The notes under the pieces: generated by a model
What the model saw: the letters and a program-made list of their open reading frames with translations, nothing else
Database searches by the model: none
Told to the model about the DNA's origin: nothing
Shown here: in pieces, positions 8,129 through 16,246 of the stretch
Layout of the letters: each line of letters opens with the position of its first letter
Position numbering within the stretch: position 1 is the stretch's first letter
NCBI GenBank assembly: GCA_045804965.1
Contig: JBJMMD010000033.1
Coordinates: forward strand, 62,001-126,000
DNA from: CAVTUU01 sp045804965
Lineage (GTDB): Bacteria; Chloroflexota; Chloroflexia; Thermomicrobiales; UBA6265
DNA length: 64,000 nucleotides
Reading direction: 5' to 3'
Translations under genes and position numbers: made by a program

Positions 8129-10738
8129 ATGGCGACAAGCCAACGATTCACTGAAAAAGCCCAAGAGGCGCTGATCGCCGCCCAGCGCGAAACCGAGGAG
8201 AGGCGTCTCGCCCAACTTGAACCCGAAGCCCTCCTCTATGGACTCATTGCCCAGGCAGACGGAATCGTGCCCCAAGTCCTCCTAAAGGCGGATGCTGACC
8301 CGACGGTGATTGAGCGCGAGCTCGAAATTGAGCTCGCGCGCTTGCCCAAGTTGCAATACAGCGGCGAAGCGGCGCTGAGCGCGGCGGTGAAGCGTGCCCT
8401 GGATCAAGCGGAAAAGGAAGCGCGCCAACTCGGCGACGAATACATCAGCACCGAACATATCCTGTTAGGACTCATGCTTCAGGACCGAACGCCCGGTGTC
8501 CAGCTGCTCAAGCGCCACGGCGTGACCGTTGACAAGGCGAGAACCGCGCTTCGCGAGATTCGGGGCTCTCATCGCGTGACCGATCCGAACCCTGAAGGCA
8601 AGTATCAGGCGCTCGAGAAGTATGGACGCGATCTCACTCAGCTCGCGGAAAATGGCAAACTCGATCCGGTCATCGGCCGGGACGAAGAGATTCGCCGAGT
8701 CATCCAAGTTTTGTCCCGGCGGACGAAAAACAATCCGGTACTGATTGGTGAACCCGGTGTCGGCAAGACTGCGATCTCGGAAGGTTTGGCCCAGCGCATT
8801 ACTCGCGGCGATGTCCCCGAAGGACTGAAGGACAAGCGGATTATCGCACTCGACATGGGCGCCCTCATCGCCGGCGCGAAGTTCCGTGGCGAGTTCGAGG
8901 AACGCTTGAAGGCTGTTTTGAAGGAGGTCCAAGACTCCGACGGCCAAATCATCCTCTTCATTGATGAGTTACACACCGTTGTCGGCGCTGGCCGAGCGGA
9001 AGGGTCGATGGACGCGTCCAACATGTTGAAGCCGATGTTGGCGCGTGGTGAGCTCCATGCGATCGGCGCGACGACCCTCGACGAGTACCGCAAGTACATC
9101 GAGAAGGATGCGGCGCTCGAGCGCCGGTTTCAGCCCGTGTATGTTGGCGAACCAGGCGTCGACGACACGATCTCGATCCTTCGCGGACTCCGCGAACGTT
9201 ACGAAGCGCACCACAAGGTGCGGATTCTCGATTCCGCGCTCGTGGCGGCGGCGGTACTTTCCAATCGCTATATCACCGACCGATTCCTTCCGGACAAGGC
9301 GATTGACCTCGTGGACGAGGCAGCGTCCAAGCTGCGAATGGAAATCACCTCCATGCCGGCGGAACTTGACGAAGCCGAGCGGCGGATCATGCAGCTCGAA
9401 ATTGAACGGGAAGCGCTGAAGAAAGAGAAGGACCAGGCTTCGCGCGATCGGCTGGAGGCGATTGAACGCGAACTGGCCGACCTCAAGGAAGAGCGCGATG
9501 CGCTTCGCTCGCGATGGGATCAGGAGCGGCAGGCGATTCAAGCGATCTCTGAGCTTCGCGATCAAATGGATCAGACCAAGGTTGAAATCGAGCAAGCCCA
9601 GCGCGCCTATGACTACAACCGGGCGGCGGAACTTCAGTACGGCAAACTTGTTCAACTTGGTGAGCAACTGAAGGAAGAAGAGCGCCGGCTGGAGCAGCTT
9701 CAATCCAAGGGCAAGTTGCTCAAAGAAGAGGTCGATGCAGAGGATATCGCCGAGGTTGTCAGCCGGTGGACGGGCGTTCCCGTCAGCCGCCTGATGGAAG
9801 GTGAGATCGAAAAACTGCTCAAGATGGAAGATCGACTCCATTTCAGGGTCGTCGGCCAAGACGAAGCCATTTCAGCGGTCGCGAACGCGATTCGACGCTC
9901 GCGAGCCGGGCTTTCCGATCCCAACCGCCCGCTCGGGAGTTTCATTTTTCTTGGACCGACCGGTGTGGGCAAGACGGAACTTGCGCGCGCGCTCGCTGAA
10001 TTCTTGTTCGATTCCGATCAGGCGATGATCCGCATCGACATGTCGGAGTATATGGAAAAGCACACGGTCAGTCGTCTGATCGGCGCGCCGCCGGGTTACG
10101 TCGGCTATGAGGAAGGCGGGCAGCTTTCGGAAGCCGTGCGGCGGCGACCGTACAGCGTCATCTTGTTTGACGAAATCGAGAAGGCGCACCCGGATGTCTT
10201 CAACGTGCTGCTCCAGATTCTCGACGATGGCCGCCTCACCGACGGCCAAGGCAGGGTGGTCGATTTCAAGAATACGGTCATCATCATGACTAGCAATCTC
10301 GGCTCGAGCTATCTCTCGAGCGCCACCGAAGCCGGTCAAGAAGAGCTGCGCCGAAACGTGATGGACGCGCTACATGCGAGCTTCCGGCCCGAATTCCTGA
10401 ATAGGATCGACGAAGTCGTGATTTTCAAGCCGTTGAACCGCCAGCAGATCGGCGAGATTGTAGAGATTCAAGTGCGCAGGATCGCCGAGCGATTGACGGA
10501 CCGCCACATCGCAATCATGGTCACGCCGGCGGCGAAGGATTGGCTGGCCAACCGTGGTTACGATCCCGTGTTTGGGGCACGGCCGCTAAAACGACTGATC
10601 CAAAAGGAAGTGCTTGACCCGCTCGCCATGAAGGTGCTACGCGGCGAACTCCACGAAGGCGAACAAGTGCTGGTCGACGCCCAGAACGGACAACTCGTTT
10701 TCACAGCGAATATGACTGAGGCGCCAATGGTCGCCTGA
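8129..10738 (+). CDS. clpB: ATP-dependent disaggregase ClpB
   Basis: Full-length 869-aa Hsp100 protein. Domains in order: Clp N-terminal repeats (about 1-150), first AAA+ with Walker A GEPGVGKT (207-214) and Walker B LFIDELH, a long coiled-coil middle domain (about 400-530) that distinguishes ClpB from ClpA/C, second AAA+ with Walker A GPTGVGKT (609-616) and VILFDEIEKAHPD, and the C-terminal domain with VFGARPLKRLIQ. There is no ClpP-binding loop motif evident, fitting a disaggregase working with DnaK. The start ATG 8129 follows AAGGACG. It is cotranscribed with hspR, and a strong hairpin closes the operon. Confidence 0.97.
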   Translation: MATSQRFTEKAQEALIAAQRETEERRLAQLEPEALLYGLIAQADGIVPQVLLKADADPTVIERELEIELARLPKLQYSGEAALSAAVKRALDQAEKEARQLGDEYISTEHILLGLMLQDRTPGVQLLKRHGVTVDKARTALREIRGSHRVTDPNPEGKYQALEKYGRDLTQLAENGKLDPVIGRDEEIRRVIQVLSRRTKNNPVLIGEPGVGKTAISEGLAQRITRGDVPEGLKDKRIIALDMGALIAGAKFRGEFEERLKAVLKEVQDSDGQIILFIDELHTVVGAGRAEGSMDASNMLKPMLARGELHAIGATTLDEYRKYIEKDAALERRFQPVYVGEPGVDDTISILRGLRERYEAHHKVRILDSALVAAAVLSNRYITDRFLPDKAIDLVDEAASKLRMEITSMPAELDEAERRIMQLEIEREALKKEKDQASRDRLEAIERELADLKEERDALRSRWDQERQAIQAISELRDQMDQTKVEIEQAQRAYDYNRAAELQYGKLVQLGEQLKEEERRLEQLQSKGKLLKEEVDAEDIAEVVSRWTGVPVSRLMEGEIEKLLKMEDRLHFRVVGQDEAISAVANAIRRSRAGLSDPNRPLGSFIFLGPTGVGKTELARALAEFLFDSDQAMIRIDMSEYMEKHTVSRLIGAPPGYVGYEEGGQLSEAVRRRPYSVILFDEIEKAHPDVFNVLLQILDDGRLTDGQGRVVDFKNTVIIMTSNLGSSYLSSATEAGQEELRRNVMDALHASFRPEFLNRIDEVVIFKPLNRQQIGEIVEIQVRRIAERLTDRHIAIMVTPAAKDWLANRGYDPVFGARPLKRLIQKEVLDPLAMKVLRGELHEGEQVLVDAQNGQLVFTANMTEAPMVA

Positions 10739-10757
10739 GCCTATATTTGATCGAGCA

Positions 10758-10790
10758 GCGAGGACGGGAACCGCCGTCCTCGCTTCGTGT
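10758..10790 (+). terminator. Terminator hairpin after clpB
   Basis: GCGAGGACGG (10758-10767) pairs perfectly with CCGTCCTCGC (10774-10783) across a six-base loop, followed by a modestly T-rich tail. It lies 20 bases after the clpB stop. Confidence 0.7.
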
Positions 10791-10849
10791 TCCGGGTATA
10801 ATGCGCACGCGCCGACAAGAAAACTCCTCAATTTGCAAGCGAGGAAACC

Positions 10850-10984
10850 ATGGACGTCATTGTGACAATCATCCGAGCTGGCTTGATGATCGGGTTCCTC
10901 ATTTTGGTCGTTATTGCGATCGCCGCGCTCTTTATGGTCGTGTTCGGGATTGCCACCGGAATCGACGAGAACATCCAAAGCTAA
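10850..10984 (+). CDS. Small 44-aa single-span membrane protein
   Basis: ATG at 10850 is preceded by GAGGAAACC, and a perfect TATAAT box sits at 10797-10802, although I see no good -35. The product is 44 aa: a short start (MDVIVTIIRAG), one long hydrophobic helix rich in Ile, Leu, Val and Ala, and a short acidic tail (GIDENIQS). It would be a single-pass membrane peptide of unknown role. Its stop codon TAA (10982-10984) is also the 3-base target duplication of the IS that follows, so the insertion left the reading frame intact but removed the native 3' region to 2.9 kb away. Confidence 0.6.
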   Translation: MDVIVTIIRAGLMIGFLILVVIAIAALFMVVFGIATGIDENIQS

Positions 10985-11002
10985 GAGGACGTTTCAATAC
11001 CC
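10985..11002 (+). repeat. Left terminal inverted repeat of the IS (18 bp)
   Basis: GAGGACGTTTCAATACCC is the exact reverse complement of 13868-13885. It abuts the TAA target duplication at 10982-10984. Confidence 0.9.
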
Positions 11003-11026
11003 GCCGGGCGTGGCATCGTTCGGCCC

Positions 11027-11902
11027 ATAAAGCACGAAACCCTCGTCCCCGACAACCTCTGCGAGGCCATCGAGCCGTTCCTGCCAAAGGAACCGCCCAA
11101 GCCCAAGGGCGGCCGCCCCCGCGTGCCCGCTCGTGCCGCCCTCGCCGGCATCGTCTTCGTCCTCAAGACCGGCATCCCGTGGCAAATGCTGCCGACGGAG
11201 CTGGACTGCGGCAGCGGTTCGACCTGCTGGCGCCGGCTGCGCGACTGGCAAGAGGCCGGGGTCTGGGAGAAGCTGCACACCAGGCTCTTGAACTGGTTAG
11301 GCGATCAAGCCGATATCGATTGGTCCCGGGCGAGCGTGGACAGCCTCAACGTTCGAGCAAAAAGGGGGGGCGAGCAGAGGGGCCCGAACCCGGTCGACTG
11401 GGTCAAGCCGGGCTCCAAGCACCACGTGGTCGTGGATCGGAACGGCCTCCCACTGGCGGTGCGCCTGTCGGCCGCCAACGCCCACGACAAGACTCAGTTG
11501 CTCCCCCTGATTGACGAGATCCCGGCCATCATCGGCCCGCGCGGCAAGCCGGGGAGGCCCCGCAAGCGTCCCGCCAAGCTGCACGGCGACAAGGCGTACG
11601 ATTCGTCGCCCCTACGGCGTGCCTTACGTGCGCGAGGGATCACTCCGCGCCTGGCTCGTCGCGGCATCGAGTCGAGCGAACGATTGGGGCGGTACCGCTG
11701 GGTGGTGGAGCGGACGCTACCATGGCTGCTCGGGTATCGTCGCCTCGGGGTGCGCTACGAGCGGCGGGCCGACCTTCTCCAGGGACTGCTCCACCTGGCG
11801 TGCGCCCTGCTCTGCGTCCGCTTCCTCGCCCCCCAACCGGGTGACGAGCGTGTCGCTGTCGGCGGGAGCGGCTCCGTCCCCAGGTGGCGCGGCGGTCGGT
11901 GA
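11027..11902 (+). CDS. IS5-family DDE transposase
   Basis: The frame encodes an N-terminal IS5 (DUF4096-type) region, ETLVPDNLCEAIEPFLPKEP then GIPWQMLPTELDCGSG, and a DDE_Tnp_1 catalytic domain. The acidic triad is present: D in ASVDSLNVRAKRGG, D in LHGDKAYDSSP and E in YRWVVERTLPWLLGYRRLG. Homologous similarity extends 5' of the first canonical start (GTG at 11123) to an ATA codon at 11027, where relatives have their ATG (M-x-KHETLVP). Either ATA serves as start, or a shortened protein is made from GTG 11123, or the copy is damaged at its start. Frame-sharing begins at the IS end; the TAA target duplication is the upstream stop. Confidence 0.85.
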   Translation: MKHETLVPDNLCEAIEPFLPKEPPKPKGGRPRVPARAALAGIVFVLKTGIPWQMLPTELDCGSGSTCWRRLRDWQEAGVWEKLHTRLLNWLGDQADIDWSRASVDSLNVRAKRGGEQRGPNPVDWVKPGSKHHVVVDRNGLPLAVRLSAANAHDKTQLLPLIDEIPAIIGPRGKPGRPRKRPAKLHGDKAYDSSPLRRALRARGITPRLARRGIESSERLGRYRWVVERTLPWLLGYRRLGVRYERRADLLQGLLHLACALLCVRFLAPQPGDERVAVGGSGSVPRWRGGR

Positions 11903-12011
11903 CATTTCCCGGCCCGCTCCGTCTACCTGAGCGTATGCGCACCAGGCGGTCGGCGGGGCGTGGGACAGCGAGGCGCTTCCTTCCCGTCCGAACGTGGCTG
12001 ACGCGTCCGGC

Positions 12012-13649
12012 CTACGGCGTGAAGTCCCGCTCGTAGACCCCGTCGGACAAAACCGCCCGCAACGCCTTGCCGTCGACGACGACGTCGAAGCGGACGCGCT
12101 CCGGGGAGGTGTCGTCGGCGCTGGCACGGAAGCTGCCGTCCCCGAGCGGCACGAGCGGTTGCTCGTCCTCGAAGCCGTCGGGCGCGACCGGGAAGACCAA
12201 CCAGAGTTGCCCCTTCCGTCGCACCACTCGAAAATTGGTCGCCCACGGGTTATAGGCGCGATAGTGGCCCGGGAAGGCGTCCCATTCGGGGGGCGTGCCG
12301 AACTCGGTCGGACCCTGGTAGCGGTCGTTGACGTACCAGCCGGCGCCGTGGAACAGCTCGACGACTTCGCCCCCGTCCGCTTCGCGGCCGAAGCGGAACA
12401 CGAACCGATCGTACGCCGGATGCGGGACGATGAAGGTGTCCTCTTCGTAATACGGTTCGAGCACGAGGCGCTCGCCGTCGTGCTTCAGGACGAGGCGGTC
12501 GTCCTCGGCGACGAGGCGGAGCGTTCCGGTGTCGCCGCGATAGGCGCCCGCGTAGGCGGCCGCGTCGTCGGTGAGCGTTGGGTCCGCCGGCTCGGGCGCT
12601 GCCGCCGGCGTGTCGCCGCGCCGCGCCGCTCGCAGGAGCGCCAGCGCCTTGAACGCGATCGCATTTGGGTCGCCCGGACCGTTGACGATCGCGAAGGCCC
12701 CCAACCCGTCGTCGAGGTCGCCGATCATCCCTGCGGAATAGCCGACCATGCCCCCGGGGTGGCCGACGCAGCTGTGGCCGTCGACCGTTAACGCGTAGAT
12801 TCCGTACCCGTAGCAGGTCGGATCGGCGCCCTCCCGGATCGCGATGATGCGCTGGGTCATCGCGGCGAAGCCGGCTTCTGAGAGGAGGCGATCCCGCGCT
12901 CCCCGGCCGCGGTTGAGCAGCATCCGCAAGTAGACCGCCATATCCTCGGGCGTCGACGCGAGGCTGCCGTCGCCGCTTTCGGTTTCGAGCCAGGTGGCGG
13001 GGACCAGCGGGTGGTTCGGGTGAGCGGGACGGTCGTCGTAGAGTGACGCGTAGCCGACCGCGAGGCGGGGCCGCAGGGCGTTGGTGATCGCCGGTTCGCT
13101 CGCCGTCATGCCGAGCGGGGCGAGGACGCGGGAGCGGATCGCGTCGCCGTACCCCTGTCCGGTCAGCCGCTCCAGCACCAGGCCGAGCGCTTTGTACCCC
13201 ACGTTCGAGTAGTGGAAGCCGGTCCCCGGCGCGGTGGCCGCCTCCGTGTCGCGCAGCGCCCAGACTTGGTACGCGACGCCCGGCGTCGGGTCGGTGCCGG
13301 CGATGATGCCGGCGGTGTGGCTCAAGAGGTGATGGACGGTGATCGGCGGGAACGCCGACCGCACCGCGAACCAGGGCAGGTAGCGCGCGACCGGCGCCTG
13401 GAGGTCGAGATTCCCGGCCTCGTGTTCTAGCATCAGCGCCAGGCTCGTGAACGATTTGCCGATCGACCCGATCTCGAACAGGGTGTCGGGCGTGACTGGC
13501 GTCCGCGCGGCGAGGTCGGCGAAGCCGTACGTCGCCACCCGCAGCGTTCGCTCCCGGTCCGTCAGCGCCAGCGCCAGCCCCGGCGTGTTGTCGGCGGCCA
13601 TCCGCCGCTCGATGATTCGGTCGAGTTGCGCGAACACCGCGTCGTCCAT
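12012..13649 (-). CDS. Beta-lactamase-family serine hydrolase (passenger of the IS)
   Basis: ATG at 13649 has GAGGGGGGCG upstream. The 545-aa product has a class C beta-lactamase/esterase fold in its first 370 residues: nucleophile and general base in S62-I-G-K65, Y147-S-N149 as the second motif, and H297-P-G-G as the third. No signal peptide is visible, so it should be cytoplasmic, unlike secreted lactamases. The remaining 170 residues form a beta-rich C-terminal domain (DUF3471/lipocalin-like in related hydrolases). It is probably a peptidase or esterase of unknown substrate; resistance is not implied. It is carried between the IS terminal repeats, antiparallel to the transposase. Confidence 0.85.
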   Translation of the reverse strand: MDDAVFAQLDRIIERRMAADNTPGLALALTDRERTLRVATYGFADLAARTPVTPDTLFEIGSIGKSFTSLALMLEHEAGNLDLQAPVARYLPWFAVRSAFPPITVHHLLSHTAGIIAGTDPTPGVAYQVWALRDTEAATAPGTGFHYSNVGYKALGLVLERLTGQGYGDAIRSRVLAPLGMTASEPAITNALRPRLAVGYASLYDDRPAHPNHPLVPATWLETESGDGSLASTPEDMAVYLRMLLNRGRGARDRLLSEAGFAAMTQRIIAIREGADPTCYGYGIYALTVDGHSCVGHPGGMVGYSAGMIGDLDDGLGAFAIVNGPGDPNAIAFKALALLRAARRGDTPAAAPEPADPTLTDDAAAYAGAYRGDTGTLRLVAEDDRLVLKHDGERLVLEPYYEEDTFIVPHPAYDRFVFRFGREADGGEVVELFHGAGWYVNDRYQGPTEFGTPPEWDAFPGHYRAYNPWATNFRVVRRKGQLWLVFPVAPDGFEDEQPLVPLGDGSFRASADDTSPERVRFDVVVDGKALRAVLSDGVYERDFTP

Positions 13650-13730
13650 CGCCACGCCCCCCTCGCCGCATGCCGCGCATCGGCGCCCCGACGAGCGATC
13701 GTTGGCTCGGGGCATCGACGCGCCGTCAGT

Positions 13731-13845
13731 CTACCGCGTGTAACCGCCGCCGTTGTCGAGCACCCGACCGGTGATTCCGCGGACCTGCTGAGGCAAGCGG
13801 CACGAGCGCGTCGGCGGCGTCCGCGAGTCGAATGAGGCTGCTGGC
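13731..13845 (-). pseudogene. 3' remnant of a short-chain dehydrogenase (SDR) gene, frameshifted
   Basis: Reading the minus strand, about 20 codons (LIRLADAADALVPLASA) lead into a second frame reading VRGITGRVLDNGGGYTR followed by TAG. Together they match the last 35 or so residues of an SDR oxidoreductase (the C-terminal '...GITGxVLxxDGG' element), with one frameshift between the halves. The rest of the gene is missing because the IS end lies just upstream. It is on the same strand as the serine hydrolase and 82 bases before it, which suggests that a chromosomal SDR-hydrolase segment was captured. Confidence 0.55.
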
Positions 13846-13867
13846 GTCAGCGATTCACCTATCGTGA

Positions 13868-13885
13868 GGGTATTGAAACGTCCTC
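13868..13885 (-). repeat. Right terminal inverted repeat of the IS (18 bp)
   Basis: The sequence is the perfect reverse complement of the left repeat at 10985-11002. It is followed by TAA (13886-13888), matching the TAA before the left repeat. Confidence 0.9.
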
Positions 13886-14130
13886 TAAGCAAATCGACGC
13901 ATCTTCGCGCTTCGGCGAGCTCGGGCTCTCTCCACAAATAAGCTTCCCGTATCGCCGACACGAACCGACCGCGTATTCATTCAATATATTTCAACAATTC
14001 TCAACCCTTTTAGGATGGTGCGTCTATTGACTCATCTGGAATCGCAGCCTACAGTTTCCTGGGCTTTCGGAGACCCGTTGCATTCGCGGCGGGCGAACAA
14101 GACTCCAGTGCCAACCAAATACGAGGAGAA

Positions 14131-16089
14131 ATGTCTCATGCGGAAGCGAGGTATGCGGTGACTCGATACGTTAGCATGCGTCCAAAGGGTTCCCTGTCGA
14201 TCGTGGCGTTTCTTGCCTTGCTCGCGATGCTGGCGAACGGCGTGATGTTTGCCTCGGCTCCCGCGGTACGGGCCGCGGACACTCCGATAGAGACGGCCGC
14301 ACTCGCACCTGAATCTACGCTTGTCTACCTCACACTCACCTTCGATACACAATCGGATCAATGGCAAAGGACGTCTGCACTGATGCAGACGCTTGGGCTT
14401 GGTTCCCTCCAAGACCTTATTGCTTCAAGCTCTACGAGCACCTCGAATATCAGTGCCCAAGACCTCGAAGGCAGCGAAGTTGGCATCGTTATCACGAACA
14501 TTGATTTCGCGACCAATACCGCATCCGGTCTTTCGAGCTTGAGCGGTGGGCTCACCTCGCCAACCAGCGCCGTTTCGGACATGAGCGGGAGCCAGGGTGT
14601 GGTCGCGGTGATCAATTCTCCCAATCCTGTCAAGACCTGGGCTGATGCGAAGAGATCCTTGCAGCGGGACGCCAGCGATCGAGGCGTCACCGTTAAATCA
14701 ACCGACTACGAAGGCGTGACGATCGAGTCAATTCCCGCCGACACCTCGAGCGGCAGCGACGGAACCGCGCAAGCGCTCGTTGACGACACCATTGTTGTCG
14801 GCAGCACCATCAGAGACGTGCAGGACATTATCGACGTATCAACCGGCAAAACGGCGCCGCTGAGCAGCACGGACACGTTCAAGAAACTCCAGTCGGCACT
14901 GAAGCAAGAGTTTCTCGTCTTCGGGTTTGTCAATGGTCCCGCGCTCGAAAAGGCAGGGATGACGGCAGGTGGTTCTGGTTTCGAATCACTTTCGGCCATC
15001 AGCGCCCTAACGGCCTTCACGGCGTTCGTCGCATACGCCGTCGATGAAGGTGTCAGATTTGATTCCCTTGCGGTCAACGAAGACGGGTCATCTCCGATGC
15101 CGGCATCGGCGGGCTTCTCCCCTTCATTGGATCGCAGAGTTCCCTCGGACACCTTGTTCTTTGTCGATGGCAACGACCTCAAGCAGACGGGCGTCCTCGA
15201 TGGTCTGGGGCTTGCCATTGCCCAAGGAGTGCTCGGCGTCGATACCAGCGCGACGCCAACCGCCAGTGAGACACAGAAAGAATATGAAACCGAGATTTTC
15301 GAGAGGGCTCGATCCGTGATCGGCTTTAACCTGAAAAGCGACCTCATCGATCAGCTCAAGGGCGAATATGGTCTGGCGATTTGGGGCGCTAACTTGGAGG
15401 ACCCGTCGAATCTCGGTATTCTGTTCGAGTCCGGCGTCGACAACGAATCTGCCGTGCAGGATGTCGTGTCGAAGATTTCTCTCATGGTGCAATCGGCCGG
15501 AAGCGGCCAGTACAGCGTCACTACGAAAACCGTTGGCAACTCGACAATCCAATCGATTGACCTCTCGAGTAGCGGGTATCCGCTGAGCCTTGATTACGGA
15601 GTCGTCAAAGGCAAATTGATCATTAGCGTCGGCAATGGCCTTGACACCTTTATGGCCGGCCCGAAGTCGACGCTTGCCGAAAGCCCGGGATACTCCGCCG
15701 CGCTCGGTTCGCTGCCTGCGAATCCGCAAACAATCATGTACCTCGACGCCTCGCAGCTCTTCCCTATCGTCGAAGCGCTCACGGGCTCGCTTTCCGGCGC
15801 GAGCTCGGCCTCGGGGTCGGCGACTCTCGATGCTGGCGAGGCGTGTGGCAATTACAGTAGCCAGGCGGAAGCGCAGGCTGAGCTCGACGCCGAAGGCGGC
15901 TTTAGTTCCGAACTCGACCAGGATTTCGACGGCCAAGCGTGCGAGGACTACTTCGCAACGCCAGAGGCAGCGGCGGCGGCTGCGTCGCCGACGTCCGAGC
16001 TGAACTACAACGCCATCAAATCCTTCACGCTGGTTACATACGAGAAGGACGGCATGGCCGGGGCGAGTGCTTTGCTCGCCATCGGATAA
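14131..16089 (+). CDS. Secreted DUF3352 protein with an Excalibur-type calcium-binding motif
   Basis: ATG 14131 follows GAGGAG. The 652-aa protein has an N-terminal signal peptide (hydrophobic SIVAFLALLAMLANGVMFAS, then ASAPAVRAAD). Residues of roughly 55-560 form a DUF3352 domain, opening APESTLVYLTLTFDTQSDQW and containing repeated 'FVDGNDLKQTG', 'MYLDASQLFPIVEALTG' blocks. Near residues 566-612 is an Excalibur-like element: GEACGNYSSQAEAQAELDAEGG and then DQDFDGQACEDY, whose DxDxDGxxCE is a calcium-binding loop closed by a Cys pair. Unusually, that element interrupts the DUF3352 sequence rather than sitting at its end, because the domain resumes with IKSFTLVTYEKDGMAGASAL. Function unknown; extracellular. 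Confidence 0.8.
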   Translation: MSHAEARYAVTRYVSMRPKGSLSIVAFLALLAMLANGVMFASAPAVRAADTPIETAALAPESTLVYLTLTFDTQSDQWQRTSALMQTLGLGSLQDLIASSSTSTSNISAQDLEGSEVGIVITNIDFATNTASGLSSLSGGLTSPTSAVSDMSGSQGVVAVINSPNPVKTWADAKRSLQRDASDRGVTVKSTDYEGVTIESIPADTSSGSDGTAQALVDDTIVVGSTIRDVQDIIDVSTGKTAPLSSTDTFKKLQSALKQEFLVFGFVNGPALEKAGMTAGGSGFESLSAISALTAFTAFVAYAVDEGVRFDSLAVNEDGSSPMPASAGFSPSLDRRVPSDTLFFVDGNDLKQTGVLDGLGLAIAQGVLGVDTSATPTASETQKEYETEIFERARSVIGFNLKSDLIDQLKGEYGLAIWGANLEDPSNLGILFESGVDNESAVQDVVSKISLMVQSAGSGQYSVTTKTVGNSTIQSIDLSSSGYPLSLDYGVVKGKLIISVGNGLDTFMAGPKSTLAESPGYSAALGSLPANPQTIMYLDASQLFPIVEALTGSLSGASSASGSATLDAGEACGNYSSQAEAQAELDAEGGFSSELDQDFDGQACEDYFATPEAAAAAASPTSELNYNAIKSFTLVTYEKDGMAGASALLAIG

Positions 16090-16116
16090 TCCTCGCTTGA
16101 GCGTAAGGTTGAGAAT

Positions 16117-16150
16117 CGGGCGGCCATTGGCCGCCCGGTTTTGTTTTTTG
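16117..16150 (+). terminator. Rho-independent terminator after the DUF3352 gene
   Basis: CGGGCGGCC pairs with GGCCGCCCG across ATT (16117-16137), followed by GTTTTGTTTTTTG. This is a textbook intrinsic terminator 27 bases after the stop codon. Confidence 0.92.
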
Positions 16151-16246
16151 CCGACGAGAGCAATCGTCAGCTATGCTACGATCCTCCATCTGAATTCATG
16201 CGCTTGGCCGTGAACTTATGGGATCACGGCATGAGGAGAAGCGTTT

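Larger units (their letters stand above)
10985..13885. mobile_element. IS5-family-type element carrying passenger genes (transporter-IS-like), 2901 bp
   Basis: The element is bounded by perfect 18-bp inverted repeats, GAGGACGTTTCAATACCC at 10985-11002 and its complement at 13868-13885. A TAA triplet flanks both ends (10982-10984 and 13886-13888), as expected for the TNA target duplications of some IS5-family groups. Inside are an IS5-type DDE transposase (+), a serine hydrolase gene (-) and the 3' end of an SDR gene (-). There is no internal copy of the terminal repeat between transposase and passenger, so the whole 2.9 kb appears to be one mobile unit. The interior is visibly more GC-rich than its surroundings, which supports recent transfer. 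Confidence 0.88.

Noticed and set aside
9100..9860. Long antisense frames within clpB
   Set aside because: Leu/Phe-rich translations arise from the Glu/Lys/Arg-rich coiled coil in reverse; the ClpB motifs explain the region.
12250..13680. An Arg/Gly-rich 476-codon frame inside the IS passenger
   Set aside because: It is the shifted frame of the GC-rich serine hydrolase gene on the same strand, with RRRGR composition typical of such shadows.
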